From positions 16,435 through 80,434 of the IMG/VR virus record IMGVR_UViG_3300044634_000910: a DNA stretch of 64,000 bases. One strand, written 5' to 3'. Below the pieces are notes generated by a model that was not told the DNA's origin, made no database searches, and saw only the letters and a list, made by a program, of their open reading frames with translations. The stretch comes from a virus. This document shows positions 6,864-13,635 of the stretch, piece after piece (position 1 is the stretch's first letter; each line of letters begins with the position of its first letter). The position numbers and the translations under genes were made by a program.

Positions 6864-7271
6864 TTACTTACCTGACTTTGCTCTTGCCTTCTTCAAAGCG
6901 TCAAAATCTTTGACCTTTGTCTCTCCCATATAGCCCCAGGCATGGCCATCATTGATCATCTTGTCATTAATTGAGACGGTATCTCCATCAAGGTAGACCC
7001 AACCAAGGATGCGACCATACTTTTCTGATGAGTCCATCTTCTCTGTCTTGATCACTACAGACTTAGCACTGTCAATAGCAGCCTTCAAATAAGCCTTTGC
7101 TTCCAGTCCTAAAGCCTTTTCAGCCTTGTCTGTAGTACGAGACTCAGGTGTATCAATACCAGCCAGTCTTACCCTTGAACTAAAAGAAATATCAAACCCT
7201 AAATCAATATCGACATCAATGGTATCTCCATCAACGACTTTTGTTACTTTCTTTACATAATATTCAAACAT
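6864..7271 (-). CDS. Staphylococcal-type (SNase) nuclease
   Basis: 135 aa. Key residues fall at the same numbers as in staphylococcal nuclease: D21 and D40 for Ca2+ and R35, E43 and R87 for catalysis (VDGDTIDVDIDLG, RVRLAGIDTPES, KYGRILGWVYLDG). There is no signal peptide, so it acts inside the cell. Possible roles are host DNA breakdown and nucleotide recycling. It is preceded by a good ribosome-binding site (AAGGGGG). Confidence 0.92.
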   Translation of the reverse strand: MFEYYVKKVTKVVDGDTIDVDIDLGFDISFSSRVRLAGIDTPESRTTDKAEKALGLEAKAYLKAAIDSAKSVVIKTEKMDSSEKYGRILGWVYLDGDTVSINDKMINDGHAWGYMGETKVKDFDALKKARAKSGK

Positions 7272-7281
7272 TTGTGCCCCC

Positions 7282-7566
7282 TTAGACCCAATACTTAATT
7301 ATAGCAGTTGCTGCAAGAATTGACCAGATTATATTAAACCAAATAATTGTTGGTAATGTTTTTACTGTTGATGACCAAATTAAAGATAAACTGGTTATTA
7401 ATGCAAAGATGTATAGCCACCAAAACTGTACACCAAAAATAAGACCTGGAATAATAATTGCTGCCTTGGTCATAAAGGCAAAGAACTCTACCGTATTTGG
7501 TAGGTTCCAATAAGACTTATGCTTCATTGTCTTTAGAGCATTAATCCACTCTGTTCTAAATTTCAT
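7282..7566 (-). CDS. Small multi-pass membrane protein
   Basis: 94 aa with about three hydrophobic segments (FMTKAAIIIPGLIFGVQFWW, LYIFALITSLSLIW, TIIWFNIIWSILAATAII). Its start overlaps the halogenase stop by ATGA, so it is translationally coupled to that enzyme. It might anchor or export whatever the halogenase-linked set produces, but this is inference. Confidence 0.6.
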   Translation of the reverse strand: MKFRTEWINALKTMKHKSYWNLPNTVEFFAFMTKAAIIIPGLIFGVQFWWLYIFALITSLSLIWSSTVKTLPTIIWFNIIWSILAATAIIKYWV

Positions 7567-9086
7567 TTTAGTCCCTCCAAAAATTGCCTATGATTTGTAC
7601 ATTCTGAAACTTTGTACTGTCTGTACTTGCTGTGATATTCATAGTTTTCTACTGCTTTTTTATACTCATCAGAAAGTTCTACATATTCTTTTGCAAGATT
7701 TTTATTAATTTTTTCTTGTGCTGAACCAATCAAAAACCAACTCTTAGAGTGCCAATGGTTTCCGTTATCTCGTGAACTTGGCATTCTTTTTTGCCAAGCG
7801 TCTAACTTTTTCTTTATTTTTTCTGGTGCATTTTCATATGAAAATTTGTTCCAGAATTTTGTATCTTTGCGTAGGGCCATGTAATGAAAATATATAAGGT
7901 CTAGAACATCATCATTCATATTTACAATAATCTTATTAAACTCTGCTCTTATTTCAGGAGAATTATTGGTTAGAAAGTCTGGACTACCAAATATCTCAGT
8001 CAATTCAACCATACTTACCCACAAAGAAGTCGCCTCAAGTGGCTCTACAAAGTTTGCTGCCAAGCCAACTGCTACACAGTTGTTTTGCCATGGCTCCTCA
8101 AATGCTCCTGGGCTAAATTTAAAACCACCCTTATCTTTTCTTGGATAGTGAGGAACAAAGCCTAAGAAATCTTCAATCTCTTTAATTGCTTCTTCTTCTG
8201 ATATCAGAGACGAGTCATAGACATAGCCACAACCAAACCTTGTCTGTAGAGGAATCTTCCACATCCATCCATATTTCATTGCAATTGCTTCTGTATATGG
8301 TGGAATTTCTTCTGTCATATCCAAGAAAAATGGAATTGCAGAATCTGTTGGCAAAAATTCTTTATAACTTTTCCATTTAGAGTTAAAGGTTTTTCCAATA
8401 ATTAGCCTATGAAATCCACTACAATCAAACACAAAGTCGCACAGAATATTTGATCCACCATCTAAGTCCAAACTGATTACATTATTGTCTTTATCTAAAT
8501 GAACATTAGTTATTGTGTCCTCAAATACTTCAATACCTCTTTCAAGACCTATCTCTTTAAATCTTGCTGCAAGTTTTGTAGCATTAAAATGAAAAGATGT
8601 ATAGCCTATCTTTTTATAATCTGAAAGAGTATTCCCATCTTTATTTTTTTCAAGAACAAAAGGAACTTTATTTTTTTCTGAAACTATTTCTGTAAAGTCT
8701 ATATCCCTTACATTATTATTTAATACAATGCTTGAGACCATCATTGGGCTTGCAGACAAGAACCGAGAAGAAAGTGCCTCTGTTCCAAGAGCATTGTCCG
8801 TAAATGCAAAACCATGATAATAAAAGTCATTTTCGTTATTCCAATTTGTAAATTTAATTCCATTTTTTATTGTTGCATCACAATTTTTTACTAAGTCTTC
8901 AAAAGTTATATCTAAGGTTTCTAAAAATGCAGGTAAGTATGGTGTGGAGCCTTCTCCTGCACCCAAGATACCAATATCTTTTGACTCTATTACAATAACA
9001 TTTAGTTTTGGATACTTCTTTTTTGCGGTCAACGCCGTAAGCCATCCAGCACTTCCTCCACCAACAACAACTATATTCTTTGTCAT
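7563..9086 (-). CDS. Flavin-dependent tryptophan-halogenase-like enzyme
   Basis: 507 aa, near the usual family length of about 510-540. FAD-binding loop GGGSAGW at 9-15, GAGEGSTP at 42-49, a lysine (K74 in ATIKNGIKFTNW) at the position of the catalytic lysine of PrnA/RebH, and the family signature GWMWKIPL near 274. FVEPLEATSLW matches the C-terminal FAD/chloride region. Family role: chlorination or bromination of Trp or other indole/phenol groups with FADH2, O2 and halide. The start is the ATG with a TAATG overlap to the upstream DUF2061 gene and GGGGAAG upstream, not the longer frame to 9116. The substrate is unknown, and no flavin reductase is present in the window. Confidence 0.88.
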   Translation of the reverse strand: MTKNIVVVGGGSAGWLTALTAKKKYPKLNVIVIESKDIGILGAGEGSTPYLPAFLETLDITFEDLVKNCDATIKNGIKFTNWNNENDFYYHGFAFTDNALGTEALSSRFLSASPMMVSSIVLNNNVRDIDFTEIVSEKNKVPFVLEKNKDGNTLSDYKKIGYTSFHFNATKLAARFKEIGLERGIEVFEDTITNVHLDKDNNVISLDLDGGSNILCDFVFDCSGFHRLIIGKTFNSKWKSYKEFLPTDSAIPFFLDMTEEIPPYTEAIAMKYGWMWKIPLQTRFGCGYVYDSSLISEEEAIKEIEDFLGFVPHYPRKDKGGFKFSPGAFEEPWQNNCVAVGLAANFVEPLEATSLWVSMVELTEIFGSPDFLTNNSPEIRAEFNKIIVNMNDDVLDLIYFHYMALRKDTKFWNKFSYENAPEKIKKKLDAWQKRMPSSRDNGNHWHSKSWFLIGSAQEKINKNLAKEYVELSDEYKKAVENYEYHSKYRQYKVSECTNHRQFLEGLK

Positions 9087-9289
9087 TACTTTCTTCCCCA
9101 TTGTATATAGTTCCATCCACGCTCATGTGCGTAGTAGATAAATACTTTAACTACCGTTTCCCAAAATGCAATCGTCACAGAGAGAGAAGCGTTTTTTGTA
9201 ATGACATAGGCAACAGCAACAGAGGAAAGCGTTCCCCATATGCGATAACTAAGTGCCTTAACAAATGACCTTGCCTTGGTTACTGTCAT
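9086..9289 (-). CDS. DUF2061 membrane protein, copy 2
   Basis: 67 aa from MTVTKARSFVKALSYRIWG; the ATG overlaps the upstream stop (ATGA), and a GTG at 9301 is the alternative. Two membrane helices, with the family ending YYAHERGWNYIQWG (the Y-x-HERxW motif of DUF2061). Function of the family is unknown. Two copies sit side by side and a more distant relative lies at 11993-12211. Confidence 0.8.
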   Translation of the reverse strand: MTVTKARSFVKALSYRIWGTLSSVAVAYVITKNASLSVTIAFWETVVKVFIYYAHERGWNYIQWGRK

Positions 9290-9489
9290 TCCTTGCCCCA
9301 CCTAACAGCATTCCAAATTCTTTCATGATAATAGTATGCCACAAAGTTAACCCCATTGGTTATTAGTGTAGCAATAGTAGCCAGACTAATATCTTCGCTC
9401 AAAGCATAAAGAGTCACAAACCCTGAAACCATTGCGACAACTCTCCATGTTAAAGACTTAACAAGTGATCTACTTTTCTTTACGCTCAT
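9286..9489 (-). CDS. DUF2061 membrane protein, copy 1
   Basis: 67 aa starting MSVKKSRSLVKSLTWRV, with GGAG 6 nt upstream. Two hydrophobic helices and the end motif YYYHERIWNAVRWG define DUF2061. Adjacent to a second copy, and may form a hetero-oligomer with it. It lies between the APS-kinase fusion and the halogenase. Confidence 0.8.
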   Translation of the reverse strand: MSVKKSRSLVKSLTWRVVAMVSGFVTLYALSEDISLATIATLITNGVNFVAYYYHERIWNAVRWGKE

Positions 9490-9554
9490 CTTTGTCTCCA
9501 AACATTATTCGCTCTTCTGCTTCGTTCATTAAGCGACCAGACTCTTCTAAATAA

Positions 9555-10316
9555 TTAAAGACCCAACTGCTTGCGTTTTTCAGTAGCCGATATAGCATGA
9601 ATGTCTGCCCCCAAATCCACTTGCTCAATCTTGTATCCTACATCACGACCATATACAATGTTGGTAATGTTTGGTAGTCTTAATACCAATGCACCATCCA
9701 TAAAGTCGTCCTTGGCAATATATTCCTTTACCTGATCAAACTTAAGAGGATCCTTATCGCTTGTATTGTAGGTATTACGGACTCCAAGCAGTACTTGGTC
9801 TGTTCTCTTCCCTGCCTCTTTATAAAGGGCGTGGTGGCCCTCGTGCCAGGGCTGGTACCTACCCAGCATAAGTGTTGTAGGTGCAGACCAATCATGAAGA
9901 CTAAACTTATCGATGATGTGAGATGCCTTTGCTTCTGCATCTAAGTTGTGACTAATAAAAGATACATCTGCATTGGTTGGTCGTTCAAACATTTTGTTTG
10001 TGTCTTCGAATCTACCCTCAGCAATAGTGTCCATGAATACTAAAATGTCTGGCTTGCCAAATGCTGCACGAGTTAGATCTGTTGGGCATACAAAGTCAAC
10101 AATTACTGAAGCAACGCCTTGCTTAGCAATAAGCCTTGCCATCTCTCCCATACGACGAGCCTGCTCAAGTCTGTCCTCTGGTGCAAACCCCAAGTCTGAG
10201 TTGACTGTTGCACGAACCTCATCTGCATTAAGATGAATAGCATTAATGCGTTCTTTAAGTGCCTTTGCTAATTCTGTTTTACCAGAACCTGGTAGTCCAA
10301 TAATTTGAATAATCAT
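9555..10316 (-). CDS. APS-kinase-like / HxGH nucleotidyltransferase fusion
   Basis: 253 aa, two domains. Residues 1-125: adenylylsulfate-kinase-like P-loop domain with GLPGSGKT (7-14), LNADEVR and DLGFAPEDR (29-49) and VIVDFVCPTDLTR (71-83), which track CysC motifs. Residues 145-253: cytidylyltransferase/NMNAT-like domain with GRYQPWHEGH (152-161) and ISATEKRK (242-249). CysC makes PAPS, the sulfate donor of sulfotransferases, which fits the neighbouring sulfotransferase. The second domain attaches a nucleotide to a phosphate or sulfate substrate; an ATP-sulfurylase-like role is tempting but unproven. It overlaps the upstream dioxygenase by ATGA. The kinase domain could instead phosphorylate another small molecule. 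Confidence 0.75.
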   Translation of the reverse strand: MIIQIIGLPGSGKTELAKALKERINAIHLNADEVRATVNSDLGFAPEDRLEQARRMGEMARLIAKQGVASVIVDFVCPTDLTRAAFGKPDILVFMDTIAEGRFEDTNKMFERPTNADVSFISHNLDAEAKASHIIDKFSLHDWSAPTTLMLGRYQPWHEGHHALYKEAGKRTDQVLLGVRNTYNTSDKDPLKFDQVKEYIAKDDFMDGALVLRLPNITNIVYGRDVGYKIEQVDLGADIHAISATEKRKQLGL

Positions 10317-10876
10317 TTTTTCCCTATTTCTATGTTTGGCATAATATCAATCAATAAATGCACTCTATCTATTTTACTACCATTCTTTACAAAATGAGTT
10401 CTTGAGTTATTGATTTCCCAGCATTCCCCAGTACCCATCTTAACTTGTTCATCACCTACGCCAAAAAATACATCATCAGAAGTCACAATTGGTATGTGAT
10501 TTCTTTTTGAAAGCATAAGATAATCTCCTGAGTCATGGTGTGGTGCTATGTCCTGACCTGCCTTTAACTTAATCAAAAGTACCATACCTCTAACTCCGTC
10601 TTGTGTTTTTTCAAGGTCTGACACTATTGGCTCAAGCAGTTCAAGCAAATTCTTGTCGTTGGATGTAGTCTCAGTGGCAAACTCACTACCCTCTTTCCAA
10701 CGAAGGTCTGCAGTATAAACAAAATATGAGTTTGTATCTTTATGAACATAGTGCTTATCTTGCCTTGATGTGTTAAGAAACCATTCTTTAGAAAAACTAT
10801 CTATGTAATTTTTGATTGGCTCAACATCATATTTTCCATGATGCTTAAAATTAAAGTCTTCCAATGTTTTTCTCAT
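10313..10876 (-). CDS. Aspartyl/asparaginyl beta-hydroxylase-like 2OG dioxygenase
   Basis: 187 aa. Iron ligands H113-x-D115 (APHHDSGDY) and H161 (NNSRTHFV), with R171 (RVHLLID) as the expected 2-oxoglutarate-binding residue in an Asp_Arg_Hydrox-type double-stranded beta-helix. Family enzymes hydroxylate Asp/Asn in proteins or small molecules. The gene overlaps both the upstream sulfotransferase and the downstream APS-kinase fusion by ATGA, so the three are coupled. Substrate unknown. Confidence 0.8.
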   Translation of the reverse strand: MRKTLEDFNFKHHGKYDVEPIKNYIDSFSKEWFLNTSRQDKHYVHKDTNSYFVYTADLRWKEGSEFATETTSNDKNLLELLEPIVSDLEKTQDGVRGMVLLIKLKAGQDIAPHHDSGDYLMLSKRNHIPIVTSDDVFFGVGDEQVKMGTGECWEINNSRTHFVKNGSKIDRVHLLIDIMPNIEIGKK

Positions 10877-11457
10877 TTTTTCTCCAGGGTTTTACTAAAA
10901 TCTTTAGAATATTCAAAGTTTATGAAATCAGAACTGTATAGTTCCTGAGTCATATCTATTGCTTTTTCTGTGTAGTCTTCCATATATGATTCTACCACAT
11001 AGTTTCCTAAATTATAAAACCCAAGTGTCCACCCAAGTTCATTCTCTAACTCTTTTAAGTTTTCAAACCTATATAATCTATTAACCTGTAGGCTGCCATT
11101 ATCAATAATATAAAATGATTGTGGAAGATGCAATAGTGGGCTTATCGGAGATATATTGTTTTGCCTAATATTGTCTAAATATTTTACAAAAGATATATCT
11201 GTCTTGTTAACCTTATTAAATTGCTTATAACAACTATAAGTCCTTGTGTATGGATTTCTTACAACAGAAAAAGAAAAAACACTCTCATCAATTTTGTTTG
11301 CTTCCTTTAGATAGGAATAAGGGTCATGGTGTCTTGGCCATGCCCTATTCCAGTTATCTAAATTATTATCGTTCAGCACCTTAGAGATGGACGAGCCAGC
11401 AGTCTTTGGGATGTGAACAAACAAAACGTGAGAATATTGCTTTTCTTTTATAAGCAT
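10873..11457 (-). CDS. Sulfotransferase-family protein
   Basis: 194 aa. Phosphosulfate-binding loop HIPKTAGSS at 15-23, and RNPYTRTYSCY near 64-74 fits the 3'-phosphate motif R..S. This is the carbohydrate/Golgi-type sulfotransferase family (Sulfotransfer_2-like). It presumably transfers sulfate from PAPS to a sugar or similar acceptor. No membrane anchor or signal peptide, so it acts in the cytoplasm. First gene of a coupled trio with the dioxygenase and APS-kinase fusion. Confidence 0.8.
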   Translation of the reverse strand: MLIKEKQYSHVLFVHIPKTAGSSISKVLNDNNLDNWNRAWPRHHDPYSYLKEANKIDESVFSFSVVRNPYTRTYSCYKQFNKVNKTDISFVKYLDNIRQNNISPISPLLHLPQSFYIIDNGSLQVNRLYRFENLKELENELGWTLGFYNLGNYVVESYMEDYTEKAIDMTQELYSSDFINFEYSKDFSKTLEKK

Positions 11458-11463
11458 ACTAGT

Positions 11464-11682
11464 TTAACTAACTAGTTTTTGTCGCTCATCAAGTACCGTC
11501 AAAGCAAAGGACATCATCTTCTTGTACCCATCTTTGTTGTTCATGATGTTGTTGTAATGGTGACCACAAAATAGCAGGTATCCGCTAATACCAGAGACCT
11601 TTACCAAAGCCTCAGCGTTGCACCTATCGCATCGATCTGCTGGAGATAGTTGCCACTCTTGCCTTACTTCATCTTTAACCAT
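11464..11682 (-). CDS. DUF7455-like zinc protein
   Basis: 72 aa from MVKDEVRQEWQLSPADRCD. The pattern DRCDRCNAEALVKV..SG.LLFCGHHYN matches the small actinobacterial/actinophage DUF7455 family with a C-x2-C...C-x2-H zinc site. The start is placed at 11682 because a perfect TATAAT ends 7 nt before it, which implies a leaderless message; the ATG at 11691 overlaps that box. Function unknown. Confidence 0.75.
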   Translation of the reverse strand: MVKDEVRQEWQLSPADRCDRCNAEALVKVSGISGYLLFCGHHYNNIMNNKDGYKKMMSFALTVLDERQKLVS

Positions 11683-11689
11683 TGTAAAC

Positions 11690-11695
11690 ATTATA
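11690..11695 (-). promoter_or_regulatory. -10 element (TATAAT), leaderless
   Basis: TATAAT on the minus strand, 7 nt before the ATG at 11682, preceded by TAG. It could drive the sulfotransferase-dioxygenase-APS kinase-halogenase run. Confidence 0.45.
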
Positions 11696-11881
11696 CTACC
11701 GCTTTCTGTTATCAGTGGAATAAAATCCACTACCGTTGAATACTGCTCCTATATTAGAGTATACACGAACCAGAGGCAGATTGCAAGTTTCGCAATCGTA
11801 CCCTGGATCGTCTTCTTTAATTGATCTTTCTTTTGTATACCTTTGACCGCAAGGCATACAATCGTATTCGTATAATGCCAT
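11696..11881 (-). CDS. FmdB-family zinc-ribbon protein
   Basis: 61 aa: MALYEYDCMPCGQRYTKERS..., second knuckle CETC, then the family ending VYSNIGAVFNGSGFYSTD. This matches FmdB/CxxC-SSSS zinc ribbons, proposed small regulatory proteins. Length is typical. The gene starts a few bases after the 35-aa gene upstream. Confidence 0.85.
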   Translation of the reverse strand: MALYEYDCMPCGQRYTKERSIKEDDPGYDCETCNLPLVRVYSNIGAVFNGSGFYSTDNRKR

Positions 11882-11885
11882 TATG

Positions 11886-11993
11886 TTATTTCTTTTTCTT
11901 TTCTTTTATATACCAAACAGGCAGTTTTAGTTCATCTCCAGACCATTCATAGCCTAAAGCCTTTACAACAAACTTAATAATTTTAATACGCAT
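11886..11993 (-). CDS. 35-aa basic protein
   Basis: MRIKIIKFVVKALGYEW then SGDELKLPVWYIKEKKKK. The TAATG overlap with the upstream DUF2061-like gene and AAGGT 6 nt before the ATG support expression. Function unknown. Confidence 0.5.
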   Translation of the reverse strand: MRIKIIKFVVKALGYEWSGDELKLPVWYIKEKKKK

Positions 11994-12211
11994 TATTTTA
12001 CCTTGTGTCCAAACTTTGCCCAGACTCTCTCATGTAGGTAATAGAATGTCATTTCTAATGCCATGTATGAAAGTGCATATAGTCCAACATACTCCCATTC
12101 AGCCTCACCATAAATTATATGGCTTGCTGCAAATAAAATTCCAGCAACAAAAGTAAAATGTACAAATGGCCAACTGATTGTTTTTAGTAGTGATTTCTTT
12201 TTAGATTCCAT
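11993..12211 (-). CDS. DUF2061-like membrane protein, diverged copy 3
   Basis: 72 aa. Two hydrophobic helices, with the end TFYYLHERVWAKFG keeping the Y-x-HERxW signature of the 9086-9489 pair. The start coincides with the endolysin stop. A third relative of the family within 3 kb suggests repeated duplication. Confidence 0.65.
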   Translation of the reverse strand: MESKKKSLLKTISWPFVHFTFVAGILFAASHIIYGEAEWEYVGLYALSYMALEMTFYYLHERVWAKFGHKVK

Positions 12212-12858
12212 TATAGAGCCACTGGACCCTTTCCTCCGCCACCAGATGACTTCTTTGCAGTAGGCTTAATTTCCTTTGGTTCTGCCTTCTTAACTGGTGC
12301 TGCAGAGGTTGCAGATGTAACAATCTTATTTAATAGTGGAGCATTCTCTTCACCAGTGTAAACTGGACGGCCCCAACCAACAACAGCGTTAACCAACTTC
12401 TTCTTGTTGTTCTTTACATATGCACGAGTCTTCTCTACGCACATTCCGCCGTTGCGCTGATCTCCCTTTGCAGTTCCTGAAGTGTTTCCTTCAATAACTT
12501 GAATAGTTCCATCACCATTATTCTTAATGCAAAGACCAACATGTGAAATGCGATTTACACCATCTTCTGGGAAATCAAAATAGATCCAGTCTCCTGGAGT
12601 TGGATCATCATTACGAGCATCTGACCAACGCTCAGCCTTCTTAAACCAGTCTGCTGCTGCTACTGTTGATGCAGACTTAGGGAATGACTTTACCCCCGCA
12701 GTAAATGCTGACCAAGAAACAAACGATTGGCACCATGGTTGGAAGTTTACCTTAATCCATGCACCGTACTTTGTTTCGTTATCCTTTGGGCCTTCAATTG
12801 TGCCCACTTCTTTCTTTGCAACCTCAATGATTGCTTCTACTGATCCTTTTGCTGCCAT
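12211..12858 (-). CDS. CHAP-domain peptidoglycan hydrolase (endolysin)
   Basis: 215 aa. CHAP core at about residues 5-155 with catalytic C43 (PWCQSFVSW) and H106 (ISHVGLCI), plus TPGDWIYFDF between them. CHAP enzymes cut peptide bonds in the cell wall. No signal peptide, so a holin should release it. The C-terminal tail is a Lys/Pro linker ending AKKSSGGGGKGPVAL. The SSGGG stretch and its DNA are nearly identical to the end of the holin-like gene at 2168-2467. It has its own extended -10 promoter and an AAGGAGG site. Confidence 0.88.
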   Translation of the reverse strand: MAAKGSVEAIIEVAKKEVGTIEGPKDNETKYGAWIKVNFQPWCQSFVSWSAFTAGVKSFPKSASTVAAADWFKKAERWSDARNDDPTPGDWIYFDFPEDGVNRISHVGLCIKNNGDGTIQVIEGNTSGTAKGDQRNGGMCVEKTRAYVKNNKKKLVNAVVGWGRPVYTGEENAPLLNKIVTSATSAAPVKKAEPKEIKPTAKKSSGGGGKGPVAL

Positions 12859-12888
12859 TTTATTCCTCCTTGTAGGTATGACAATATA

Positions 12889-12897
12889 ATTATATCA
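12889..12897 (-). promoter_or_regulatory. Extended -10 promoter of endolysin gene
   Basis: Minus-strand TGATATAAT, with a leader of about 25 nt containing AAGGAGG before the endolysin ATG at 12858. Confidence 0.6.
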
Positions 12898-12914
12898 TGA
12901 CAGGGTATGCCCAT

Positions 12915-13502
12915 TTATAGGGATTGCCATCTCAAATATTTTCTGTATCCTTCTAAATCTACTACATTTGGATCTACCCACCAATCCTCATGGTACTCTC
13001 TAACAACCAGTGAGTAGCCAAGTGAATCTAAAATCTCTCGTTGGGCATCTCTTATTGCAACATTTCTCCAATACATATTTGCATCATGCTCAAATGAAAT
13101 AACTGTAAATCTATACTTATTTAATGGGACAGCAATAAGTCCGTGCAAAGATTGATGGGCATTCCCATCAGGTCTTCCATTGAGTTTGTATCCAGAGTCA
13201 ATGTCTACCTGCAAATAATCAATCTGCTTTGGAAATCTATTTTCTTCAAAGTATCTCACATAATCAAATTTTGTTGCATCGCCAAGAATACATGGGTTCT
13301 TTCTATTTTCTGAAACTTCTTTATGCAATTCTGGAACAATTTCAAAAGACACACCCTTCCAGTCAAACTCTGTTTCTAGTCTATATGTGTTACTTCCTTT
13401 TACAGAATGATATGCTCCAAGTTCTACATAGTACCCGCCAGTTTTTTTGTCTAATAAGTCTATTACAAATTCTTCTTGTCTGCTTGTTGGTGCAACCTGC
13501 AT
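12915..13502 (-). CDS. FkbM-like methyltransferase
   Basis: 195 aa from MQVAPTSRQEEFVID; AAAGGG lies 6 nt upstream, so this ATG is preferred over 13517. SAM-binding region GGYYVELGAYHSVKGSNT, then WKGVSFEIVPEL and YLQVDIDSG, matches Methyltransf_21/FkbM-type enzymes, which usually methylate sugars or small molecules. It lies just downstream of tRNA-Asn. It could work with the sulfotransferases on a glycan, but this is inference. Confidence 0.75.
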   Translation of the reverse strand: MQVAPTSRQEEFVIDLLDKKTGGYYVELGAYHSVKGSNTYRLETEFDWKGVSFEIVPELHKEVSENRKNPCILGDATKFDYVRYFEENRFPKQIDYLQVDIDSGYKLNGRPDGNAHQSLHGLIAVPLNKYRFTVISFEHDANMYWRNVAIRDAQREILDSLGYSLVVREYHEDWWVDPNVVDLEGYRKYLRWQSL

Positions 13503-13527
13503 TGTTATCCCTTTCATTGGTTTTGCG

Positions 13528-13600
13528 CTGCCCCACCTGGCCTCGATCCAGGGACATCCGAATTAACAGTTCGGCACTCTACCAACTGAGTTATAGGGCA
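13528..13600 (-). tRNA. tRNA-Asn (GTT)
   Basis: Full cloverleaf on the minus strand: 7-bp acceptor TGCCCTA/TGGGGCA (with a wobble), D-arm ACTC-AGTTGGTA-GAGT, anticodon arm CCGAA-CTGTTAA-TTCGG (anticodon GTT), T-arm CCTGG-ATCGAGG-CCAGG, discriminator G. CCA is not encoded. It is the only tRNA found in the window. Confidence 0.95.
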
Positions 13601-13635
13601 TTGAGGCAGTTTTAAGTCATACCAAGGACTTTTAA

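Noticed and set aside
9462-9521. 19-codon frame MNEAEERIMFGDKDERKEK between the APS-kinase fusion and DUF2061
   Set aside because: No ribosome-binding site, overlaps the real DUF2061 start, too short to defend.
10313-11457. RiPP-type biosynthetic cluster with a precursor peptide
   Set aside because: Tailoring enzymes are present but no convincing leader/core precursor, protease-transporter or recognition domain was found nearby.
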